Source: Syntrophales bacterium (lineage in GTDB: Bacteria > Desulfobacterota > Syntrophia > Syntrophales > UBA8958). Taken from it: 59,921 nt of DNA. Every line of letters starts with the position of its first letter. The stretch's first letter is position 1. The DNA lies in contig JAOAFE010000012.1 of assembly GCA_026416455.1 (NCBI GenBank), positions 1 to 59,921 of the forward strand, written 5' to 3'. Shown here in pieces: positions 51,891 to 59,921 of this stretch. The notes under the pieces are model-generated. The model made no database searches. It was not told the DNA's origin and saw only the letters and a list, made by a program, of their open reading frames with translations. The position numbers were made by a program, and so were the translations under genes.

Positions 51891-53021
51891 ATGCATAATC
51901 CGTGTTTTAGCTCAGGACCCTGCAGCAAGAGGCCGGGCTGGGGTATTGAAGTGCTTAAGGATGCGTTGATAGGACGGTCTCATCGGTCGGCAGCCGGGAA
52001 AGAGAGGTTATTCAGGGCTATTGAAGAGACAAAGCGTATACTGGAGGTACCTGACGGGTTTCTCGTGGGCATCATGCCGGGGTCCGATACAGGTGCCTTT
52101 GAAGCGGCTATGTGGAATCTTTTAGGACCGAAGAAAGTTACGGTGCTCGTATGGGAAAGCTTTTCTGAAGGGTGGGCTACGGATGTAGAGAAGCAGCTTA
52201 AACTCTCTCCAAAAATTATGAGGGCACCTTACGGTGAGCTCCCTGATTTAAAGAAAATTGATTGGGATACGGATGTAGTATTTGTAGCCAACGGCACGAC
52301 GAGCGGAGTTATGGTTCCAGGCTGGGATTGGATTCCATCGGACCGGGGAGGGCTTTCTTTGTGTGATGCCACCAGTGCCGTATTTGCTATGGAGATAGAC
52401 TGGTCAAAAATTGACTGTTTGACTTTTTCCTGGCAAAAGTGTTTGGGTGGAGAAGCGGCACACGGGATGCTGATTTTAGGCCCGCGGGCGATTGAGAGGT
52501 TGGAATCCTACGAACCTCCCTGGCCTCTGCCAAAAATATTCAGAATAAAGAAGGGCGGTAAAGTAAATCGGGAGATTTTTGAGGGTGATACTATCAATAC
52601 CCCTTCCCTCCTCTGTGTTGAAGATTACCTCGACGCCCTCAGATGGGCATCGGAGTTAGGTCTTTCCGGACTTATAGCAAAAAGCAAGGCCAATTTTCGC
52701 ATTGTCGAGAAGTGGGTGGATAAGAATAAGGATTGGATTCAGTTTCTCGCCTCCGACCCGGCCACCCGGTCTCATACCTCTGTGTGCCTTAAAGTGGTAG
52801 ACCCGAGGGTTGTATCCCTTTCTAAAGGAGAACAAGAAAAATTCCTGAAAGGCATTTCTTCGGAGCTGGCAGTACGAGGCGTAGCGTACGATATAAATCC
52901 CTATCGAGAGGCGCCGCCAGGTTTTCGATTTTGGTGTGGCCCGACAGTGGAAGGAAAGGATTTGGAGAAGGCCCTCGAAGCCTTGGCTGATCTTTTTAAG
53001 GAGCGAGTTCAACTTTTGTGA
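51891..53021 (+). CDS. serC: Phosphoserine aminotransferase-like enzyme
   Basis: The 376-residue class V PLP enzyme begins [14 protein letters not shown] and has [21 protein letters not shown], a [16 protein letters not shown] helix and the PLP lysine in [15 protein letters not shown] near residue 185. The sequence is closest in feel to the alphaproteobacterial and archaeal SerC branch. It makes phosphoserine from phosphohydroxypyruvate. SerA follows after 13 bases, which supports the role. The ribosome site is GGAGGGTG. Confidence 0.9.
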   Translation: MHNPCFSSGPCSKRPGWGIEVLKDALIGRSHRSAAGKERLFRAIEETKRILEVPDGFLVGIMPGSDTGAFEAAMWNLLGPKKVTVLVWESFSEGWATDVEKQLKLSPKIMRAPYGELPDLKKIDWDTDVVFVANGTTSGVMVPGWDWIPSDRGGLSLCDATSAVFAMEIDWSKIDCLTFSWQKCLGGEAAHGMLILGPRAIERLESYEPPWPLPKIFRIKKGGKVNREIFEGDTINTPSLLCVEDYLDALRWASELGLSGLIAKSKANFRIVEKWVDKNKDWIQFLASDPATRSHTSVCLKVVDPRVVSLSKGEQEKFLKGISSELAVRGVAYDINPYREAPPGFRFWCGPTVEGKDLEKALEALADLFKERVQLL

Positions 53022-53034
53022 GAGGAGAAAGAAA

Positions 53035-54618
53035 ATGAAGCGAGTGCTGATTAGCGATTCCCTTGCCCCGGAAGGGGTTGAAGTGTTCAGAAGGGTGCCG
53101 GGAATCGAAGTCGATGTGATGACTAACCTTACCCCCGATGAACTCAAGGGAGTGATTAAGGAATATGATGGGCTGGTGATTCGTTCAGCGACGAAAGTGA
53201 CGAAGGACATCTTAGACCACGCCCACAATCTAAAGGTAATAGGTCGGGCTGGTAGTGGACTCGATAATGTGGACGTTGTCGCGGCAAGTAAAAGGGGTAT
53301 TGTCGTCATGAATACTCCGGGTGGAAACACGATTACCACTGCCGAACACGCCATCGCCTTGATGCTTTCTCTCGCTCGAAGCATTCCTCAAGCCACGGCT
53401 TCTATGAAGGCCGGAAAGTGGGAGAAGAATAAATTTATAGGTAAAGAACTGTATAATAAGAAATTGGGGGTAATAGGCATTGGTCAAATAGGTTCCATCG
53501 TGGCTGATAGGGCTCAAGGTCTAAAGATGCAGGTGATGGCTTACGATCCCTACATATCACCTGAAAAGGCAGAGCAGATGGGTATAGCCGTTGTGAGCTT
53601 GGAGGAACTATTGGAAACGGCTGATTTTATTACAATACACACGCCGTTATCGAAAGAAACGCGCGGGCTAATAGATGCCAAAGCCTTTTCCCGAATGAAA
53701 AAAGGAGTATTCATCATCAATTGCGCCCGTGGAGGTATTATCAACGAAAAGGATTTACTCGAGGCTTTGAATTCGGGAAAGGTGGGTGGAGCAGCTCTGG
53801 ATGTCTTCGAAGAAGAGCCCACGAAGAACATGGAGCTCGTCTCCCATCCTAACGTCATCTGTACCCCCCATTTAGGCGCCTCCACGGACGAGGCCCAGGT
53901 AAATGTGGCCATTGCAATTGCAGAACAAATGGTAGCTTATCTAACCACGGGAGAGATCAGGAACGCAGTGAATTTTCCATCCGTGAGTGCGGAGATTTTG
54001 TCAGTGATTGAACCTTACCTGGATTTGGCAGAAAAACTGGGAAAATTTCATATTCAGCTCATACACGGGGGTATTCAGGAGGTTAGAATTGAGTACAGTG
54101 GAAAAATCTTGGAGTACAATATTGCTCCCATTACTATTGCCCTCCTTAAAGGTTTGCTTACGCCCATTTTGGGAGATACGGTTAATTTCATCAATGCTCC
54201 CCTCCTCGCCAAGGAAAGGGGAATAGGGGTAATCGAGTCAAAAAGCTCGGAAATGAAGGATTACACTAGCTTAATTACATTGATCACAAAGACGACCAAG
54301 GAGACGCTGACAACCGCCGGGGCGTTGTTCGGCCTGAAAGACCCACGCATTGTTTTGTTGAACGATTTCGTGCTCGATGTCGTACCAGAAGGGTATATGC
54401 TTGTCGTATATAATGAAGACCGTCCAGGAGTAATAGGAAATATTGGAACGACACTGGGAGCGGAAAATATTAACATTGCAAGATTGCATTTGAGCAGAGA
54501 GCAGAAGGAGAAGCAAGCCCTCGTCATTTTGAGTACCGATACGCCAGTAACAAAAGAGGTCATAGAAAAGCTGCGGGCCTTGCCTCACGTCATTTCTGTG
54601 ACCGCCCTGGAAATGTAA
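53035..54618 (+). CDS. serA: D-3-phosphoglycerate dehydrogenase
   Basis: The 527-residue enzyme opens serine synthesis. It has the NAD-binding VIGIGQIGSIVADRAQGLKMQVMAYDPY, catalytic GRAGSGLDNVDVVAA, NCARGGIINEKDL and PHLGASTDEAQ. The intervening domain (residues 320-450) and a C-terminal ACT domain (YMLVVYNEDRPGVIGNIGTTLGAENINIARLHLSRE) make it the long form that is often serine-inhibited. GAGGAG lies upstream of ATG 53035, and an extended frame back to 52936 overlaps serC. Confidence 0.96.
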   Translation: MKRVLISDSLAPEGVEVFRRVPGIEVDVMTNLTPDELKGVIKEYDGLVIRSATKVTKDILDHAHNLKVIGRAGSGLDNVDVVAASKRGIVVMNTPGGNTITTAEHAIALMLSLARSIPQATASMKAGKWEKNKFIGKELYNKKLGVIGIGQIGSIVADRAQGLKMQVMAYDPYISPEKAEQMGIAVVSLEELLETADFITIHTPLSKETRGLIDAKAFSRMKKGVFIINCARGGIINEKDLLEALNSGKVGGAALDVFEEEPTKNMELVSHPNVICTPHLGASTDEAQVNVAIAIAEQMVAYLTTGEIRNAVNFPSVSAEILSVIEPYLDLAEKLGKFHIQLIHGGIQEVRIEYSGKILEYNIAPITIALLKGLLTPILGDTVNFINAPLLAKERGIGVIESKSSEMKDYTSLITLITKTTKETLTTAGALFGLKDPRIVLLNDFVLDVVPEGYMLVVYNEDRPGVIGNIGTTLGAENINIARLHLSREQKEKQALVILSTDTPVTKEVIEKLRALPHVISVTALEM

Positions 54619-54627
54619 GGATCTTAA

Positions 54628-55926
<1,299 letters not shown>

Positions 55927-55943
55927 TTGAGGAGCGATTTTTC

Positions 55944-55972
55944 TTGACAGTGAGTTTAGTTATTGGTATCTC
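55944..55972 (+). promoter_or_regulatory. Promoter of the tRNA-Lys gene
   Basis: TTGACA at 55944-55949 and TATCTC at 55967-55972 are separated by 17 bases, ending 23 bases before the mature tRNA 5' end. Confidence 0.6.
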
Positions 55973-55995
55973 GCGAAACCCAAAATTTAAATTAA

Positions 55996-56071
55996 GGGCC
56001 GTTAGCTCAGGTGGTAGAGCAGCGGACTTTTAATCCGTTGGCCGGGAGTTCGAGTCTCCTACGGCCCACCA
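55996..56071 (+). tRNA. tRNA-Lys (UUU)
   Basis: The 76 bases fold as acceptor GGGCCGT/ACGGCCC, D stem GCTC/GAGC, anticodon stem GCGGA/TCCGT with loop CTTTTAA and T stem GGGAG/CTCCT with TTCGAGT. The anticodon is TTT. The CCA end is encoded at 56069-56071. Confidence 0.96.
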
Positions 56072-56076
56072 TTTTT

Positions 56077-56113
56077 AAAAAAGGGAAGGTTCCGAAAGAG
56101 CTTTCCCTTTTTT
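56077..56113 (+). terminator. Terminator after tRNA-Lys
   Basis: A run of A and GGGAA (56077-56087) pairs with TTCCC and T (56103-56113). The T-rich right arm acts as the release tract. It ends the tRNA transcript shortly after the CCA end. Confidence 0.75.
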
Positions 56114-56148
56114 CTTGGCGGTGGTCATGCAGATTATTTTCAAATATA

Positions 56149-57474
56149 CTACAGGCGGCTTTTGTAATCTTCGTAGCCGAAAGTTTTGACTACGCGCACT
56201 TTCGTCCCTTCTAAGAGAGCTATATCGGGAAGATTAATACCGTTAAAGGTCGTGTTTTTTACTATACTGTAGTGGGCCATGTCGGTAAAAACGAGCCGGC
56301 TTCCTACGGATAAGGGTTGATCGAAGGAATAGTCTCCCACAATGTCGCCGGCCAGACACGTCGGTCCTGCGATGCGATATGTGTATTTTTTCTCACCTGG
56401 TAGACCGGAGCCGATAATATAGGGGCGATAAGGCATGAGTAAAACATCGGGCATGTGAGTTTCGGCAGATGCGTCGATGATGGCAATCTCCATCTCATTG
56501 GTGACGATGTCAAGGACAGTGGCGATAAGCACTCCCGTGTCTAAGACACTCGCCTCTCCAGGTTCTAAGTAGACTTGAAGGTGGTATTTTTTCTTAAACG
56601 ACGAAACAAGGTCGATGAGCTTCTCGATATCGTAATCGTCTCTAGTAATATGGTGTCCGCCACCGAAGTTGACCCATTTGAAAAACCTTAGGTATTCACT
56701 GTATAACCTTTCGAAAGAATTTACGACCCTTTCCAATACATCTGCCCCTTGTTCACACAAGACGTGAAAGTGCAGGCCGTCTATTTCTTCTTTATAGGCG
56801 GGATACTCTCGACTGAAGATTTCATAAGTTACACCGAGCCGAGAGGCGGGGGCGCAAGGGTTGTACATGGGCGTTTTTACCTCCGAGTAACCAGGGTTTA
56901 CCCGTAATCCTACCTCACATCCCTTTTCCCTTGCCATGGGCCCGTACTTTCCGAGCTGATAGAAAGAGTTAAAAATGATGGTGTTAGAGTGTTGTAAAAT
57001 ACCTTCGAATTCATCTTCCCGGTAAGCAGCCCCGAAAGTATGTACTAGCTTTCGGAATTCTTCTTTCCCTAAGCGCGCCTCGTGATAGCCGCTGGCACAA
57101 GTTCCGTCAAGATATTTGCTCATGACGGGAAATGTGGAATAGGTGGCATAGGCCTTGAGGGCATGGAGGATCAAGCAACCTGTGCGGTCCTTAACATACG
57201 AGAGTACTTTCATGTTCTCTTCAATGAGGGCGAGGTCCATGAGGTAAACGGGAGTCCTAATTTTTTTGCTGCTGACCTCTAAGAATCTTGCCATCCCTGC
57301 CTGAAAGGCGTGCCTTCTGCCTTTTTTGATTAAGTCGGTGAGTCTGAATAATTCCCCCTGCGAAAGGGTAGGAAGCAGTTCTTTCTTTTCTTCGCCACTT
57401 AAAAGAAAGTAGTAATCCACTACGGAAAGGTCTCCTCGGGCTAAAAGATTTTTTAGCTCCGTAAGGTGGGCCAT
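56149..57474 (-). CDS. nspC: Carboxynorspermidine/carboxyspermidine decarboxylase with N-terminal extension
   Basis: The 441-residue PLP enzyme (alanine-racemase fold) removes carboxyl from carboxyspermidine. The core starts at about residue 77 with RTPVYLMDLALIEENM. It has the PLP lysine in HALKAYATYSTF, then CASGYHEARLG, LHFHVLCEQG, VNFGGGHHITRDDYD, YLEPGEA and the CGPTC-like GPTCLAGDI. The first 75 residues are additional to the usual NspC and are rich in charged helices. ATG 57474 has GAGGTC upstream; TTG 57489 is less likely. The partner gene ends 12 bases upstream. Confidence 0.9.
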   Translation of the reverse strand: MAHLTELKNLLARGDLSVVDYYFLLSGEEKKELLPTLSQGELFRLTDLIKKGRRHAFQAGMARFLEVSSKKIRTPVYLMDLALIEENMKVLSYVKDRTGCLILHALKAYATYSTFPVMSKYLDGTCASGYHEARLGKEEFRKLVHTFGAAYREDEFEGILQHSNTIIFNSFYQLGKYGPMAREKGCEVGLRVNPGYSEVKTPMYNPCAPASRLGVTYEIFSREYPAYKEEIDGLHFHVLCEQGADVLERVVNSFERLYSEYLRFFKWVNFGGGHHITRDDYDIEKLIDLVSSFKKKYHLQVYLEPGEASVLDTGVLIATVLDIVTNEMEIAIIDASAETHMPDVLLMPYRPYIIGSGLPGEKKYTYRIAGPTCLAGDIVGDYSFDQPLSVGSRLVFTDMAHYSIVKNTTFNGINLPDIALLEGTKVRVVKTFGYEDYKSRL

Positions 57475-57485
57475 TGAAAGTGACC

Positions 57486-58718
57486 TCAAAATTTTTCGGG
57501 CAGAGGTTCGTGTTCTTCAATCTGCCAGGGAAGACCATACTGGTTGAGGGCTTCCATGAATGGATCGGGATCGAGTTCTTCTACATTGAAAACCCCTTCC
57601 CCTTGCCACTGACCGGTGATCATCAGAAGGGCGCCCATCATGGCCGGTGCGCCGGCGGTATAGGCTACTGCTTGGGTACCCGTCTCTTCATAAGCATCTC
57701 TGTGGTCGCAAATGTTATAAATGTATCGGGTTAGTATATGTCCATCCTTTTTCCCCGTCATAATGTTGCCGATGACCGTTTTTCCTTCGTACGTTTCCCC
57801 CAAAGAACCGGGATCAGGAAGAACGGCCTTGAGAAAACGCAAAGGCACAATCTTATGTCCCTCAAATTCGACCTCGTCAATTCGCGTCAGACCTACATTA
57901 TGTAGAACCCTGAGATGGGTGAGATAATTTTCGGAAAAGGTCATCCAGAAGCGGGCTCTCTTTAGGCCTTTAAGATTGAGAACAAGGGATTCGAGCTCTT
58001 CATGATAGATGAGATACACCTCCCGCGGGCCGACCACGGGGAAATTAAAGGAAAAGTGAATGCTCTTTTCGTCCAGTATGGGCGCGGTTGTTATCCAACG
58101 ACCGTCTTGCCAGTAACGACCTGGCTGGGTGACCTCTCGGATATTGACCTCCGGGTTGAAGTTGGTGGCAAAGGGGTAACTGTGCTTACCCGCGTTGCAA
58201 TCCAAAATGTCGAGATAGTTTATCTCATCGAAAATATGCTTTAGTGCATAAGCGGCGTAAGCATTGGTTACGCCGGGATCGAAACCACAACCCAGAATAC
58301 CCATAATGCCGCGCTCCTTATACTTTTCCCGATAGGCCCATTGCAGTTTGTATTCGAAAGATGGTTTATCTTCGCTTTCGTAATTGGCGGTATCTAAATA
58401 ATCCACGCGCGCCTGAAGGCAGGCCTCCATAATGGCAAGGTCCTGATATGGGAGAGCCAGATTGATGACTATATCTGGCCGGAAATCGTTGATTAACGAA
58501 ACAAGGGCAGGGATGTCGTTGGCGTCAATGCGGGCGGTCTTTATATCTCGATTGTATTTCTTTCTGATAGCATTTTTAATTTCCTCACATTTTGAGAGGG
58601 TCCTACTTGCCACCATTATTTCCTTAAAAAATTGGGGCAACTGGGCGCACTTGTGAGTCGTCACGGTTGCCACGGCACCAGCACCTATAATCATAACCCT
58701 ACCTTTTCGCTCTTTCAT
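57486..58718 (-). CDS. Carboxynorspermidine/carboxyspermidine dehydrogenase (saccharopine dehydrogenase family)
   Basis: The 410-residue protein begins GRVMIIGAGAVATVTTHKCAQLPQ, a Rossmann NAD(P) motif. It continues with PDIVINLALPYQDLAIMEACLQARVDYLDTANYE and GFDPGVTNAYAAYALKHIFDEI. It reductively joins aspartate semialdehyde to putrescine or diaminopropane, making the substrate of NspC. The gene order and 12-base gap to nspC support the alternative polyamine pathway. GGAGGTG precedes the start. Confidence 0.92.
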   Translation of the reverse strand: MKERKGRVMIIGAGAVATVTTHKCAQLPQFFKEIMVASRTLSKCEEIKNAIRKKYNRDIKTARIDANDIPALVSLINDFRPDIVINLALPYQDLAIMEACLQARVDYLDTANYESEDKPSFEYKLQWAYREKYKERGIMGILGCGFDPGVTNAYAAYALKHIFDEINYLDILDCNAGKHSYPFATNFNPEVNIREVTQPGRYWQDGRWITTAPILDEKSIHFSFNFPVVGPREVYLIYHEELESLVLNLKGLKRARFWMTFSENYLTHLRVLHNVGLTRIDEVEFEGHKIVPLRFLKAVLPDPGSLGETYEGKTVIGNIMTGKKDGHILTRYIYNICDHRDAYEETGTQAVAYTAGAPAMMGALLMITGQWQGEGVFNVEELDPDPFMEALNQYGLPWQIEEHEPLPEKF

Positions 58719-58765
58719 TTCTCACCTCCTGAAAATTGATTCTGGGGCTTCCTGGTTTTGAGCGG

Positions 58766-59707
58766 TCATAACTGGGTTGCCTCTTCTTTCATGAGGTCTC
58801 GGATCCTAGAAAAACTAGTCATAGCCACGGCGATGTATTTGTCCGCTGCACCATAGTACATGATGAGCCTATCATTATGTCGGTCATAGAGGAGACCGGT
58901 GGGAAAAGTAACTCCCGGTACATCACCTACGAAGTCTAGTTCTTCTTCAGGTCCGAAAACCCAACGGTCGCTCCGGTAAACGATTTTTGTGGGATCGTCA
59001 AGGTCAAGTAGGACGATACCTACCCGGTAAAGGCTACCGGAGGCTGTGATCCTCACTCCATGGTATAGGATCAGCCACCCTTCCGATGTTTCGATAGGTG
59101 GTGGTCCCAGCCCGACGCGGTGGTTGTCCCACCACCCCGGTCGCACGGGGATAAGGATGCGATGGTCACCCCAATATTTGAGGTCAGGAGAAAAGGAAAT
59201 CCATACATGGGCTTCCCCCCGGATAATTGGGCGATGGATAAGCACGTATCTACCTTTCACCTTTCTGGGAAAGAGAGAGGCATCTTTGTCCTCCGGAGGC
59301 ATGATACAACCCAGACGTTCGAAGTTGCAGAAATCTTCGGTCAAGGCAATAGATACGACGGGACCTCCCCGGGAGAAGGAAACGTAGGTGATGGCATATT
59401 TGCCCAATTCTTCCAGAAAGACGATGCGCGGGTCTTCTAACCCGAATTGTTCTTCCTGGTAGTTAGGATCCGGTTGTAGGGTAGGGTGAGGGTCGATCTT
59501 CCAATTTGTGAGTCCGTCTTCGCTTATAGCCTTCGTAAGATGTGAAAAACCACGCAGGTCTTCCACCCTCATAAGTAATAGGGTTTTATTATTAAAAAAA
59601 ACGGCTCCCGGATTAAAGACGGAATTGGCGGGGTAGGGTAGATCGTTTGAGGTTATAATTGGGTTACCGGAGTATCGGGTGAAGACAGCTCGATTTTTTC
59701 GATCCAT
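58766..59707 (-). CDS. GH130-family glycoside phosphorylase/hydrolase
   Basis: The 313-residue five-blade beta-propeller protein shows the GH130 phrases RYSGNPIITSNDLPYPANSVFNPGAV, LLLMRVEDLRG, FGLEDPRIVFLEELGKYAITY and WDNHRVGLGPPPIETSEGWLILYHGV. The Asp in EDPR is the expected proton donor. GH130 members phosphorolyse beta-1,2- or beta-1,4-mannosides. The start at 59707 follows GGAGGGGAGG. A terminator separates it from the partial thiolase gene. Confidence 0.88.
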   Translation of the reverse strand: MDRKNRAVFTRYSGNPIITSNDLPYPANSVFNPGAVFFNNKTLLLMRVEDLRGFSHLTKAISEDGLTNWKIDPHPTLQPDPNYQEEQFGLEDPRIVFLEELGKYAITYVSFSRGGPVVSIALTEDFCNFERLGCIMPPEDKDASLFPRKVKGRYVLIHRPIIRGEAHVWISFSPDLKYWGDHRILIPVRPGWWDNHRVGLGPPPIETSEGWLILYHGVRITASGSLYRVGIVLLDLDDPTKIVYRSDRWVFGPEEELDFVGDVPGVTFPTGLLYDRHNDRLIMYYGAADKYIAVAMTSFSRIRDLMKEEATQL

Positions 59708-59780
59708 GCCTCCCCTCCTCAATCGGATCGGGATAGATTGATTCCTATAGCAATTTCCCTGTGTCTTTACCAGAAGTTTT

Positions 59781-59819
59781 GGATAATAAAAGTGTCCCCG
59801 GTTTGGTAGCCGGGGACAC
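59781..59819 (-). terminator. Terminator after the partial thiolase gene
   Basis: GTGTCCCCGG (59792-59801) pairs with CCGGGGACAC (59810-59819) around TTTGGTAG. Reading on the minus strand, TTTTATTAT follows, so it terminates transcripts of the gene that ends at 59844. Confidence 0.85.
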
Positions 59820-59843
59820 ATGTTTTAACTGGTGAAGATTATG

Positions 59844-59921
59844 TTATCTTTGCAGATTTTCGATAACTGTTGCTACACCGAGACCGCCACCACAACAGGA
59901 ACTGAAGAAACCGTACCGACC
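59844..59921 (-). CDS. C-terminal end of a thiolase (partial)
   Basis: The frame enters the window at its last base on the minus strand and ends with TAA at 59846-59844, giving 25 residues. GRYGFFSSCCGGGLGVATVIE is the conserved thiolase end 'CxGGGxGxA', whose cysteine is the second catalytic cysteine. A strong terminator follows. It is probably an acetyl-CoA acetyltransferase or 3-ketoacyl-CoA thiolase. Confidence 0.75.
   Translation of the reverse strand, partial: GRYGFFSSCCGGGLGVATVIENLQR

Overview
The window looks like the chromosome of an anaerobic deltaproteobacterium (Desulfobacterota, in the style of Syntrophus or Syntrophorhabdus). This is inferred from gene content: acyl-CoA activation and beta-oxidation genes, a flavin reductase-rubredoxin fusion, a carboxyspermidine route, a FeoA-FeoB fusion, and a UGA codon best read as selenocysteine. 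I see no transposase, integrase, phage gene, CRISPR array or rRNA.

Layout. 1-7.1 kb: acyl-CoA metabolism (end of a probable hydroxyacyl-CoA dehydratase, acyl-CoA ligase, short-chain dehydrogenase, thiolase-like protein, class III CoA-transferase) with two metal-dependent or alpha/beta hydrolases and a zinc-ribbon protein. 7.1-13.3 kb, minus strand: DAHP synthase, a GlcD/GlcF-type dehydrogenase pair, an exported transglutaminase-like protein. 13.4-21.5 kb: NAD(P)HX repair, polyprenyl diphosphate synthase, RimO, FtsK, PlsC, citrate synthase. 22-30 kb: flavodoxin, MBL hydrolases, flavoredoxin-rubredoxin, a B12 radical SAM protein translationally coupled to a selenocysteine-containing ArsC/Spx-like protein, FeoAB, enoyl-CoA hydratase. 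31-36.8 kb: greA, then the ilvBNCD branched-chain amino acid operon behind a leader-peptide attenuator. 36.8-39 kb: acyl-CoA ligase and gpmA. 39.1-42.7 kb: two fluoride riboswitches facing each other. 42.7-55.9 kb: DNA damage genes (SRAP, LexA-boxed Pol IV), CobO, TrmJ-like methyltransferase, ElbB, NadB, RadA, SerC-SerA-PurA. 56-59.9 kb: tRNA-Lys, carboxyspermidine genes, a GH130 enzyme and the end of a thiolase.

The most interesting part is 39.1-42.7 kb. A plus-strand fluoride aptamer precedes an unknown Cys/His-rich protein, and a minus-strand fluoride aptamer with an overlapping terminator precedes a dynamin-like GTPase and a terpenoid-cyclase-fold protein. The two units converge and overlap by 28 bp. 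No Fluc/CrcB or CLC-F exporter lies in the window, so this looks like a fluoride-inducible locus of a kind I do not recognise.

Other points are the selenoprotein at 24090-24434 with a SECIS-like hairpin, a RimO gene whose only plausible start is AUC, the ilv attenuator with interchangeable terminator arms, and the habit of convergent genes overlapping at their stop codons. All calls are from reading the sequence; no database search was possible.
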